Below, piece by piece: positions 42,230 to 48,681 of a DNA stretch of 48,681 bases (positions are counted from its first letter, which is position 1; each line of letters opens with the position of its first letter). This DNA comes from Tepidiphilus sp. J10 (lineage in GTDB: Bacteria; Pseudomonadota; Gammaproteobacteria; Burkholderiales; Thiobacillaceae), in NCBI GenBank assembly GCA_945897865.1, contig CAMDHJ010000008.1:1-48681 (forward strand). The letters run 5' to 3'. Both the position numbers and the translations under genes were made by a program. The notes beneath the pieces are model-generated. The model did no database searches. It was not told where the DNA came from and worked only from the letters and a program-made list of their open reading frames with translations.

Positions 42230-42799
42230 TCATTTGCGTTGTGCACCGTAGTAATGCGCGGCGGCCGGTACATCAGCCTGATTCATCTTGCGGGCGGTTT
42301 TCTTCATTTTCCGGTGCGGCATCTTGAAGCCGTCGTCACGGTATTTTTCCAACTCCAGTTGCATGTACTTCGCCCACTGGCCGTTGATCTTGGGCGCATC
42401 TTCATCCGGATCGCTACCGGTGAGTCCGTGGCAATCCTCGCAGTTTTCCGAGATCGCGGCCTTGCCCTTGGCCAGCAGCTTGGCGCTGACGCTCTGCGGC
42501 ACCGGCACCCAGCGCTTTTTGGAGAAGTAGACGGCCAGCGCATCGATTTCATCATCGCTGAAGCCCTTGACGATGCGGTTCATCGTCGCCGCGCCGCGCT
42601 CGTCGTACTTCCACTGCTTCATCACGGTTTTCAGGTATTCCTTCGGCAATCCGCCGATGGAGGGCATCGAATGACCGACACTGACGCCGCTGACGCCATG
42701 ACAGTTGTTGCAGGTGCGCGCCAACACTTCGACATCCAATGCCGCCGTTGCCACACCGCTGACCCAAAACAGGGCCGCAGCCAAAACCACCTTGCGCAT
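42230..42799 (-). CDS. fccA: Sulfide dehydrogenase diheme cytochrome c subunit (FccA)
   Basis: This 189-residue cytochrome c4-like protein has a signal peptide (VVLAAALFWVSGVATA) and two c-type heme sites, CNNCH at about residue 30 and CEDCH at about 120, each starting a cytochrome lobe. Methionines in GHSMPSI and AATMNR, and KMPHRKM in the second lobe, are possible distal ligands. The immediate overlap with fccB identifies it as the electron-accepting subunit of flavocytochrome c sulfide dehydrogenase. A strong GGAGGAG precedes the ATG. Both subunits are exported to the periplasm. Confidence 0.92.
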   Translation of the reverse strand: MRKVVLAAALFWVSGVATAALDVEVLARTCNNCHGVSGVSVGHSMPSIGGLPKEYLKTVMKQWKYDERGAATMNRIVKGFSDDEIDALAVYFSKKRWVPVPQSVSAKLLAKGKAAISENCEDCHGLTGSDPDEDAPKINGQWAKYMQLELEKYRDDGFKMPHRKMKKTARKMNQADVPAAAHYYGAQRK

Positions 42800-43178
42800 C
42801 GACTCCTCCAGTTCTCAGAAAAATTCAATCAGGATCGTTGTTGGTCTTGATTCGGAAAGCGCCGGGTCCGCCATCGCTGCAACCCTGTTCGCTTCATGAC
42901 TTTCCGCACTTGTAACCCGTCAAGAGGATGAACGCAAGCGCGTCAAGCACTCATTTTGCAGCGCAACATATTGATTATTAACATATTCTTATTTAGTTGT
43001 TTAGCAAAAATGGGATTGCGATACCCCTATCAACATCGTAGTCTACGCCGCGATTTTGGTAAAAACGTACCGAACCCAGCGCATCAAACAGCGGTTTTCG
43101 GTGCATCTTTTTGGTATATCTCTTAAGCAAGTAAGAATGTCGCTTGGGTACAAGCGCATACATGGATGGAGACAAAAA
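42800..43178. promoter_or_regulatory. Divergent regulatory region of fccAB and the nonaheme cytochrome gene
   Basis: This 379-bp gap has no credible gene. The part near 42960-43060 is clearly AT-richer than its surroundings, as expected of promoters. At 42971-42984, TTGATTATTAACAT resembles the FNR/CRP-type half-sites TTGAT-N4-ATCAA at 8 of 10 positions. I could not fix -35/-10 boxes with confidence. The frame of the right-hand gene is open up to 43056, but the first good ribosome site and signal peptide are at 43179. Confidence 0.35.
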
Positions 43179-45149
43179 ATGGCCAGTTTCACCTGGAAGT
43201 CGCTTGTCGGGGTGATCGCATCCTTTCTGCTGCTATCCCCACTCTCGCCTCTGGCTTACGCCAGCCTCGACACGACCGACAAAACGCTGGACGCGGCAAG
43301 CGCCCAGCCGGCGCAACCGGAGATCGCCAATTTCCGCTGCCTGCGCTGTCACGCCGACCCGGAAGAAAAAGTGAGGGTACGCAGCGACGGCAGCAAGAAC
43401 TTCATCTTCATCGACAACAAGGTATTCGAGCACAGCGTGCACGGCAAACAACCTTGTACCGGCTGCCACAACAACGTCACCAAACTTCCGCATGCCAAGC
43501 CGCTGCCCAAGAGCGTCGGCTGCATTGAATGCCACAAACAGAAATTCGCCGTGCTGAAGGACAGCAGCGACCCGCAGCACAAACGCCTGGCCAATGTGGT
43601 CGAACAGATGGAGGGCTATCTGCATTCCGTCCATGCCCAGCCCAACAAGCAGGACATCTCCAAGATCAACGCCACCTGTTACGACTGCCATGACGCGCAC
43701 AACATCGGTGCCCTCGGCAGCCTGCAACGAGCGGAACACCGCCTGAAGAATCCTGAAGTCTGCGGCCGTTGCCACAGCAAGGAACTGGACGAATACAAGG
43801 TCTCCATGCACGGCAAGGCGGTGCTGGAAAAGAAAGACACCAAGAGCGCGGTCTGCTCCGATTGCCACAGCACGCACAACATCAGTTCTGCCAAGGGCGA
43901 TCCGATGAAGCTGACCATCACCAAAAACTGCGGCAATTGTCACGAGAAGGCACAGGCAACCTATTTCGCCTCCTACCACGGCCAGGTCAACAAACTCGGC
44001 TACACCAACACCGCCAAGTGTTACGACTGCCACGGCGGCCACAACATCAAAAACGTTGACGACCCCACCTCAACGATCCACGTCAACAACCGGCTGAAGA
44101 CCTGCAATACCTGCCACAAGGACGCCAAGGAAGGCTTCCTCACCTTTCATGCGCACGGCGATGCCTCGAATTTCGAGAAATACCCGGACATGTTCATCGT
44201 CAGCAAATTCATGGAGTACCTGATCTACGGCGTCATGCTGTTCTTCTGGACGCATGTGCTGCTTTGGTTCTATCGCGAACTGATGGACCATCTGAAAGGC
44301 TGTGGCCACCGCGAGGACGTAGAGCATCCGGATGCCGTCTTCTTCCGCCGCTTCAGCAAGGTCTGGCGCTGGATACACGTTCTGTTCGCGATCAGCACGA
44401 TGATTCTGGTGATCACCGGTACCACCCTGCTGTTCTCACATACCGACTGGGCGAAAGCGGTGATGACCCTGCTGGGCGGACCGATCTGGGAAGGCGTCAT
44501 CCACCGCACGGCAGCGCTTATCTGGGTAACCGTATTCCTCAGCCATGTCGGCATCGCCCTGTTCAACATCTGGCGCACTCGCAAGACCTTCCGCTGGTTC
44601 GGCCCCACCTCGATGATTCCGAACTGGCAGGACATGAAAGATATCGTCCGCATGTACAAGTGGTTCCTCGGCTTCACCTCCCGGCCCAAGTTCGAACGCT
44701 GGACCTACTGGCAGAAATTTGACTACTGGGCACCGTTCTGGGGTGCGATGGCGATCGGCATGAGCGGCGCGATGATGTTCAACCCGACCCTCACCTCACA
44801 GTTCCTGCCGGGCTGGGTGTTCAACATCGCCACCATCGTGCATGCCGAGGAAGCCTTGCTGGCCACCGTGTTCCTGTTCTCGGTGCACTTCTTCAACGTC
44901 CACTTCCGGCCGGAGAAATTCCCCTTGAGCACCACCATCTTCACCGGCGCCGTGCCACTGGAAGAGTTCAAGTACGAACACACCCAGGAATACGACCGCC
45001 TGGTGGCCAGCGGTGAACTGGAAAAATACCTGGTCAAGCGCCCGACCCGCACGGTGGAAAGCCTTGCTACCATCCTCTCCGCGCTGTTGATCCTGGCCGG
45101 CTTCCTACTGCTATCGCTGGTGTTGATCGGTTACACCAGCATGCCTTGA
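43179..45149 (+). CDS. Nonaheme cytochrome c / cytochrome b fusion (CbcL-like quinol oxidoreductase)
   Basis: The 656-residue protein has a leader (SLVGVIASFLLLSPLSPLAYA) and a periplasmic domain with nine CXXCH motifs between about residues 53 and 315. In order these are CLRCH, CTGCH, CIECH, CYDCH, CGRCH, CSDCH, CGNCH, CYDCH and CNTCH. A membrane domain of at least four helices (about 345-650) follows. Its His residues lie in RWIHVLFAISTMIL, VIHRTAALIWVTVFLSHVG and IVHAEEALLATVFLFSVHFFNVHF, like the HydC/FdnI-type diheme cytochrome b. The same order and heme count are known from Geobacter CbcL, an inner-membrane menaquinol oxidase used in extracellular electron transfer. It could therefore link the quinone pool to periplasmic cytochromes. 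It is divergent from fccAB. GGAG lies seven bases before ATG 43179. Confidence 0.85.
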   Translation: MASFTWKSLVGVIASFLLLSPLSPLAYASLDTTDKTLDAASAQPAQPEIANFRCLRCHADPEEKVRVRSDGSKNFIFIDNKVFEHSVHGKQPCTGCHNNVTKLPHAKPLPKSVGCIECHKQKFAVLKDSSDPQHKRLANVVEQMEGYLHSVHAQPNKQDISKINATCYDCHDAHNIGALGSLQRAEHRLKNPEVCGRCHSKELDEYKVSMHGKAVLEKKDTKSAVCSDCHSTHNISSAKGDPMKLTITKNCGNCHEKAQATYFASYHGQVNKLGYTNTAKCYDCHGGHNIKNVDDPTSTIHVNNRLKTCNTCHKDAKEGFLTFHAHGDASNFEKYPDMFIVSKFMEYLIYGVMLFFWTHVLLWFYRELMDHLKGCGHREDVEHPDAVFFRRFSKVWRWIHVLFAISTMILVITGTTLLFSHTDWAKAVMTLLGGPIWEGVIHRTAALIWVTVFLSHVGIALFNIWRTRKTFRWFGPTSMIPNWQDMKDIVRMYKWFLGFTSRPKFERWTYWQKFDYWAPFWGAMAIGMSGAMMFNPTLTSQFLPGWVFNIATIVHAEEALLATVFLFSVHFFNVHFRPEKFPLSTTIFTGAVPLEEFKYEHTQEYDRLVASGELEKYLVKRPTRTVESLATILSALLILAGFLLLSLVLIGYTSMP

Positions 45150-45408
45150 ACGTTGGCACCGAACAGGCTGGCAACGGAGGCATAGACCCGCGTTCCTTCT
45201 GAACCTTCACCCCAACAGGTTGAAGGTCGGGAGGAGCGACTACACCCGCCAGACCTGCAGAACACCTCCAAGGTCCACTAACTGGCAGGGCGACAACCCG
45301 GCAGACCCCCACTCGGATTGCTGCCGTTCGACTTCGTATTGCTGGATGGCGGCATTCGACCCGGAGCGGAAGTAACCGGACAGCAAAAGTGGCCACACAA
45401 CGTTTTGC

Positions 45409-46194
45409 TTAATCAGCTAGCGGCGCTCCGCTATTCCCAAAGTGGGGCAACACTTTTTCTTTATCTGATTTTTGGTCCGGGCCACGCTCGACATAATACG
45501 AATAACCATATTCCCCTTCGGCCAGGGCCAGCAGTTTTGCGCCTGTGCTTTTACATAAATACTCAATATCGTTGACTGAACCCGGGTCGATAGTAACGAT
45601 TTCGAGTATTTCTCCGACCGACAATCGACGCAGTGAACGGGCGGTATGGATCAGCGGAAGTGGGCAACCCATGCGCCTGGCATCAAGAGAATCTGCGATC
45701 TGTGGATGTTTTGGCGCGGTCGGCAGGTGTTTGCCTAAGCCGTGATTTTGAAATTTTGGCGATGTCTTTTCACTGGCAGCGAGTTGCGCCGCATCCATGC
45801 TTGAAATGACCCAACTCGGGGCGGGTGTATTGCCATAGATATTGCACATCGAGGTGAGGAATTTGGGGTCAAAAATCCGGATTAATGTCGGCACTGTTAA
45901 TGAGTCGGTGAATACGAGTCCACAGTAGTTTCGTGGATGTGCCTGTCGAAGGTAGGCATTAAGTGATTGCAGAGAAGACGCGAGGTCACCGCTGGTATCG
46001 ACAGCGTTGGATCGTTTATCACCAGGCAGAGGTGTGTCATGACTATAAAGATGCCACTTTGAGTCATCCGAATGCTGGATGCGGCTGAAAATCTGTTCGA
46101 GGACTTGCCAGTCAATAATTCCCGCAAGTGTGCCGGGCATTAATTCAACAGACTGATTGGATGCGCTATTTTTTCCTGGCACGGTAAAAGTCAT
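45409..46194 (-). CDS. Protein with unknown N-terminal domain and C-terminal TusA-like domain
   Basis: The 261-residue protein is cytoplasmic. Residues from about 168 on form a TusA/YeeD-type sulfur-carrier domain: DSLDARRMGCPLPLIHTARS with the CPxP active cysteine near residue 176, then EILEIVTIDPGSVNDIEYLCKSTG and YYVERG. TusA domains carry sulfur as a cysteine persulfide. Residues 1-165 (for example IDWQVLEQIFSRIQHSDDSK, NYCGLVFTDSL and CNIYGNTPAPSWV) match nothing I know. The ribosome site at ATG 46194 is weak. It lies downstream of the YdhR-like gene on the same strand. The region 45150-45408 to its left holds only an imperfect hairpin (ACCTTCA / TGAAGGT) and no gene I can support. Confidence 0.78.
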   Translation of the reverse strand: MTFTVPGKNSASNQSVELMPGTLAGIIDWQVLEQIFSRIQHSDDSKWHLYSHDTPLPGDKRSNAVDTSGDLASSLQSLNAYLRQAHPRNYCGLVFTDSLTVPTLIRIFDPKFLTSMCNIYGNTPAPSWVISSMDAAQLAASEKTSPKFQNHGLGKHLPTAPKHPQIADSLDARRMGCPLPLIHTARSLRRLSVGEILEIVTIDPGSVNDIEYLCKSTGAKLLALAEGEYGYSYYVERGPDQKSDKEKVLPHFGNSGAPLAD

Positions 46195-46277
46195 ATTGTT
46201 TTATTGCCACTCATTTGAGATTGCACACTTTTGACCTATGGCTTCCATATCCCCTTGTCGCTTTAATCCTGTAGCAA

Positions 46278-46598
46278 TCAAGAGGAGAAATAGGGCGAGC
46301 CCATGTCCTTGCTAGCGTCGGCCACCACGTCACCATCAAACAACTTGACGGTGAGGCTGGCACCCGCAGCTTTGGCGAAGTCGGCCAGCATGCCCACGGC
46401 ATAGTCCCGTGCGTTCTGTAGGCAATCGAACTCGTAGAAGCCGCCGACGGAGTGGGTGTTGATGCCGCTCAACCAGGTTTTGCTGCGCAGTCCCGGCACG
46501 GTGTGCATGGCGGGATTAGCCTCTCGCCAGACTCCCTCGCTGAAGGGTACGGATACTTGGAATTCGGCATACAGAAAAACACGGCTTGGCTGGGTCAT
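46278..46598 (-). CDS. YdhR-like putative mono-oxygenase (ABM-fold) protein
   Basis: This 106-residue protein has the pattern of the small dimeric ferredoxin-like YdhR family. It starts TQPSRVFLYAEFQVSVPF, followed by GLRSKTWLSGINTHSVGGFYEFD and ARDYAVGMLADFAKAAGASL, and ends SKDMGSPYFSS. In E. coli YdhR is a putative mono-oxygenase without a proven substrate. ATG 46598 has AAGGAG six bases upstream. The frame extends to 46724 without support. An 18-bp perfect inverted repeat lies just upstream of the ribosome site. Confidence 0.82.
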   Translation of the reverse strand: MTQPSRVFLYAEFQVSVPFSEGVWREANPAMHTVPGLRSKTWLSGINTHSVGGFYEFDCLQNARDYAVGMLADFAKAAGASLTVKLFDGDVVADASKDMGSPYFSS

Positions 46599-46616
46599 GG
46601 AGGGCTCCTTGGTTGC

Positions 46617-46634
46617 GTCTTGTTTCAACAAGAC
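46617..46634. promoter_or_regulatory. Operator-like inverted repeat before the YdhR-like gene
   Basis: GTCTTGTT-TC-AACAAGAC is a perfect 8+2+8 palindrome. It lies 19 bp upstream of the ATG of the YdhR-like gene, between its AT-rich promoter region and ribosome site. It could be a repressor operator or an mRNA 5' hairpin. No known consensus is matched. Confidence 0.4.
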
Positions 46635-46773
46635 ACATCTTCTATTATCTTTTTCAAATTGATAATCAATTGACTGATTAACACAATATTTCCGTTTTAT
46701 TGAGAATATGCTGATTGAGAACATCTCAGACTTGCTGGTGTTTACCCAGGCGGTGAAGGGGTGTTAGCGGCGC

Positions 46774-46935
46774 TCACTCGGACTCGTTCAACAGAGGAAT
46801 CAAGGTTGAAACGTATCGACTTCCTTCAGATTCGCAGTTACCCGTGACGCCCTTGCCGTTCAGCAAACAATTCCCCTTGTCGGGCGAGTAGAGGACTTTC
46901 ACCTCCAAGTAAGAGCGCCCCGCCGGGCCCACCAT
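46774..46935 (-). other. 53-codon open frame ending in the 36-bp repeat, doubtful gene
   Basis: Right after the erpA terminator a minus-strand frame starts at ATG 46935 and runs 53 codons. It includes SYLEVKVLYSPDKGNCLLNG and ends STLIPLLNESE. The last 12 codons are the 36-bp repeat. The first copy at 36169 is also open in this frame, encoding the same STLIPLLNESE before diverging. It has no ribosome site, and its ATG is in the terminator's T-run. It may be a relic of a repeated coding element rather than an expressed gene. Confidence 0.25.
46775..46810 (-). repeat. 36-bp perfect repeat, copy 2
   Basis: This is an exact inverted copy of 36169-36204, lying in the 382-bp gap between the YdhR-like gene and erpA. 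Neighbouring bases diverge at once on both sides. The rest of the gap holds the doubtful 53-codon frame and the erpA terminator. Confidence 0.93.
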
Positions 46936-46960
46936 AAAAAAAGGGCGGCTTGCGCCGCCC
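46936..46960 (-). terminator. Intrinsic terminator of erpA
   Basis: On the minus strand GGGCGGC (46960-46954), a GCAA loop and GCCGCCC (46949-46943) are followed by seven T. It starts 21 bp past the erpA stop codon. Confidence 0.9.
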
Positions 46961-46980
46961 CGTCAGGCTGTCGGAGTAAC

Positions 46981-47328
46981 TCAGACAGAGAAAGAAGAAC
47001 CACAGCCACAGGTTGATTGGGCGTTCGGATTCTTGATCACAAACTGCGCACCTTCCAGGCCTTCGGTGTAATCGACTTCAGCGCCCATCATGTACTGCAT
47101 GCTCATCGGATCGACCAGCAGCGTAACGCCGTTCTTTTCCATGATCATGTCGTCTTCGTTGGTCACTTCATCGAAAGTAAAACCGTACTGGAAACCGGAA
47201 CAACCACCGCCGGTCACAAAAACGCGCAGTTTCAATTCGGGATTGCCTTCTTCCTCAATCAACGCCTTGACCTTGTTGGCGGCACTGTCGGTAAAGTTGA
47301 AGGGGCTCATTTCGGTAGCGGCATTCAT
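46981..47328 (-). CDS. erpA: Iron-sulfur cluster insertion protein ErpA
   Basis: ErpA is an A-type carrier that delivers iron-sulfur clusters to apoproteins. The 115-residue protein has the three invariant cysteines, one in [11 protein letters not shown] and two in the C-terminal CGCGSSFSV. It also has the conserved [13 protein letters not shown] block. AAGGA lies eight bases before ATG 47328. The order rpsI-argC-erpA is common in betaproteobacteria. The gap of 97 bp to argC shows no terminator, so it may be cotranscribed. Confidence 0.96.
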   Translation of the reverse strand: MNAATEMSPFNFTDSAANKVKALIEEEGNPELKLRVFVTGGGCSGFQYGFTFDEVTNEDDMIMEKNGVTLLVDPMSMQYMMGAEVDYTEGLEGAQFVIKNPNAQSTCGCGSSFSV

Positions 47329-47425
47329 AGGGTGTTCCTTTCAGTTCAAATCAGTATACGGGCCATTATTGGCGCCGCGAGGGGCATCGTCAACCACGCC
47401 GTAGGTGGGGATTCACACTAAATAA

Positions 47426-48466
47426 TCAAGGCATTACCGGAATCTGGGTAAGCGCAATGTTTTCCGGCAGATCAAACAGGATATTCATGTTCTGCACCGC
47501 CTGACCAGCCGCGCCCTTGACCAGGTTGTCGATCACCGACAGTACGACCACGGTGTTGTCACCCGCCAGACTACCCTGAGGCCGATGCACGGCAATCCGG
47601 CAAATGTTGGAAGCGCGCACCGAACGGGTTTCCGGATGCGACTTGGCCGGCATCACGTCAACAAAATATTCGTTGGCATAACGCGCTTCAAACAAGGCCT
47701 GCAAATCGACATCCTGGTTCAACCTGGCATACAGCGTGGCCTGAATGCCGCGGATCAGCGGCGTCAAATGCGGCACGAAGGTCAAGCCGACCTCTTGCCC
47801 AGCCATGCGCGCCACACCCTGGCGAATCTCCGGCAGATGGCGATGGCCTGGCACTGCGTAGGCCTTGAACGAATCTGAGGTTTCTGCAAACAATGCGCCG
47901 ATCTCGGCTTTGCGGCCTGCGCCGGAAACACCAGATTTGCAATCGGCAACCATCCAGCTGGTATCGATCACGCCGGCTTCCACCAAGGGAAGAAAACCAA
48001 GCTGCACCGCAGTCGGGTAGCAACCGGGATTGGCGATCAGGCGTGCGCCCTTGATCTTGTCGCGATTGATTTCCGGCAGTCCGTATACCGCCTCCGCCAC
48101 CAGATCCGGGCAGGCATGTTCCATGCCGTACCACTTTGACCACTCCGCCACATCCTGAATACGAAAATCGGCCGCCAGATCGATGACTTTCACACCGGCT
48201 TCAAGCAGCTCGCGCGTCTGCTGCATCGCGACGCCATTCGGTGTAGCAAAGAACACCACATCGCACGCCTTCAGCGGCGCCTCATCCGGCGTTGAAAAAG
48301 CCAATGCAACCCGGCCACGCAAGGACGGGAACATGTCTGCCACCGGCATCCCCGACTCTTTGCGTGAGGTAATGGCGGTCAACTCGACCTCGGGATGTTG
48401 CGCCAAAAGCCTGAGAAGCTCGACACCGGTATAACCAGTACCACCGACGATACCTACCTTGATCAT
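47426..48466 (-). CDS. argC: N-acetyl-gamma-glutamyl-phosphate reductase
   Basis: ArgC reduces N-acetylglutamyl phosphate to the semialdehyde with NADPH, the third step of arginine synthesis. The 346-residue protein starts [21 protein letters not shown] (nucleotide-binding GxxGxxG). It has the catalytic cysteine in [14 protein letters not shown] and the family block [11 protein letters not shown] 48466 has AAGGAG seven bases upstream; an in-frame ATG at 48490 lies in the rpsI terminator region. It follows rpsI on the same strand. Confidence 0.96.
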   Translation of the reverse strand: MIKVGIVGGTGYTGVELLRLLAQHPEVELTAITSRKESGMPVADMFPSLRGRVALAFSTPDEAPLKACDVVFFATPNGVAMQQTRELLEAGVKVIDLAADFRIQDVAEWSKWYGMEHACPDLVAEAVYGLPEINRDKIKGARLIANPGCYPTAVQLGFLPLVEAGVIDTSWMVADCKSGVSGAGRKAEIGALFAETSDSFKAYAVPGHRHLPEIRQGVARMAGQEVGLTFVPHLTPLIRGIQATLYARLNQDVDLQALFEARYANEYFVDVMPAKSHPETRSVRASNICRIAVHRPQGSLAGDNTVVVLSVIDNLVKGAAGQAVQNMNILFDLPENIALTQIPVMP

Positions 48467-48488
48467 CCAATCTCTCCTTGAAGAAAAC

Positions 48489-48511
48489 AAAAAGCCGCCT
48501 GAAAAGGCGGC
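48489..48511 (-). terminator. Intrinsic terminator of rpsI
   Basis: On the minus strand GCCGCC (48511-48506), loop TTTTCA and GGCGGC (48499-48494) are followed by TTTTT. It separates rpsI from argC, leaving argC to be read from its own promoter or by partial read-through. Confidence 0.85.
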
Positions 48512-48534
48512 TTTCTGAAAAGCTGTTGCATTGA

Positions 48535-48681
48535 TTAACGCTTGGAGAACTGCTTGCGCCGACGTGCCTTGTGAAAGCCGACTTTCTTACGTTCAACTTC
48601 ACGCGCATCGCGGGTTACAAAACCAGCCTTCTTGAGTTCGCTCTTCAGGCCTGAATCATATTCGATCAATGCACGCGTAAT
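48535..48681 (-). CDS. rpsI: 30S ribosomal protein S9, 5' part outside the window
   Basis: The visible 48 codons end in the canonical S9 C-terminus: [20 protein letters not shown] then KQFSKR. The terminal Lys-Arg tail reaches the ribosomal P site and contacts tRNA. The upstream part, with rplM expected before it, lies beyond the right edge. Confidence 0.96.
   Translation of the reverse strand: MTRALIEYDSGLKSELKKAGFVTRDAREVERKKVGFHKARRRKQFSKR

Noticed and set aside
43056-43178. Upstream extension of the nonaheme cytochrome gene
   Set aside because: It would bury the signal peptide behind 41 basic residues; GGAG before ATG 43179 is the better start.
45067-45396. 109-codon minus-strand frame after the nonaheme cytochrome gene
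   Set aside because: It overlaps the cytochrome 3' end antisense and shows no domain; the gap holds only a weak hairpin.
46636-46682. Fur-box-like AT-rich sequence (TTGATAATCAATTGA) upstream of the YdhR-like gene
   Set aside because: Only one half of the 7-1-7 pattern matches; too weak to list as a Fur site.
1-48681. CRISPR array, tRNA/rRNA genes, prophage
   Set aside because: No regularly spaced direct repeats, no cloverleaf or rRNA-like sequence and no phage structural genes were seen on either strand.

Overview
The window looks like a chromosomal segment of a betaproteobacterium of the Rhodocyclales/Nitrosomonadales type. This is inferred from moderately high GC, the rpsI-argC-erpA gene order, a 2-methylcitrate operon, polyphosphate genes, flavocytochrome c sulfide dehydrogenase and dense c-di-GMP/two-component signalling. 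No rRNA, tRNA, CRISPR array, phage or intact transposon is visible. The left edge cuts a sensor histidine kinase and the right edge cuts rpsI.

Layout. 1-2576 (-) is the truncated PAS-rich kinase, followed by an IS91-type transposase remnant. 3188-6857 holds the divergent pair ppk1 / CYTH-CHAD protein. 6938-8353 is a bifunctional mannose-1-phosphate guanylyltransferase. 8532-14313 is a prpE-prpB-prpC-prpD operon for propionate use (2-methylcitrate cycle); each of its three junctions carries a palindromic repeat. 14314-15105 (-) is a PIN-domain toxin-antitoxin locus led by a truncated FitA-like reading frame. 15285-16837 (-) holds an exported repeat protein and flgA. 16909-22981 holds a diguanylate cyclase, a GIY-YIG protein and a translationally coupled pair of a solute-binding lipoprotein and a GGDEF-EAL sensor. 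23108-25540 (-) has a GlcD-like oxidase, an unknown gene and an SseB-like gene. 25634-28447 has a ROK fructokinase, a small unknown gene with a decayed duplicate, a DsrE-like exported protein and a CopD-like membrane protein.

28544-39000 (-) reads as one long transcription unit: TonB-dependent receptor, YfiR, CHASE8-type hybrid histidine kinase, TamA, TamB. A roughly 300-bp repeat element is inserted between yfiR and the kinase. dbpA follows. 40872-45149 holds fccAB, divergent from a 9-heme cytochrome c fused to a cytochrome b, an architecture like the Geobacter inner-membrane quinol oxidase CbcL. 45409-46598 (-) has a TusA-fusion protein and a YdhR-like gene. The window ends with rpsI-argC-erpA (-).

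The intergenic spaces are rich in repeats: eight GTAGG...CCTAC palindromes in three sequence classes, a CCCCCTTT/AAAGGGGG element, a REP-like hairpin present twice, and a 36-bp perfect repeat 10.6 kb apart. The strongest leads are the nonaheme c-b fusion beside fccAB, the YfiR-hybrid kinase-TAM operon, the binding protein/GGDEF-EAL pair, and the rearranged toxin-antitoxin locus. All functional calls come from reading the sequence; no database search was run.
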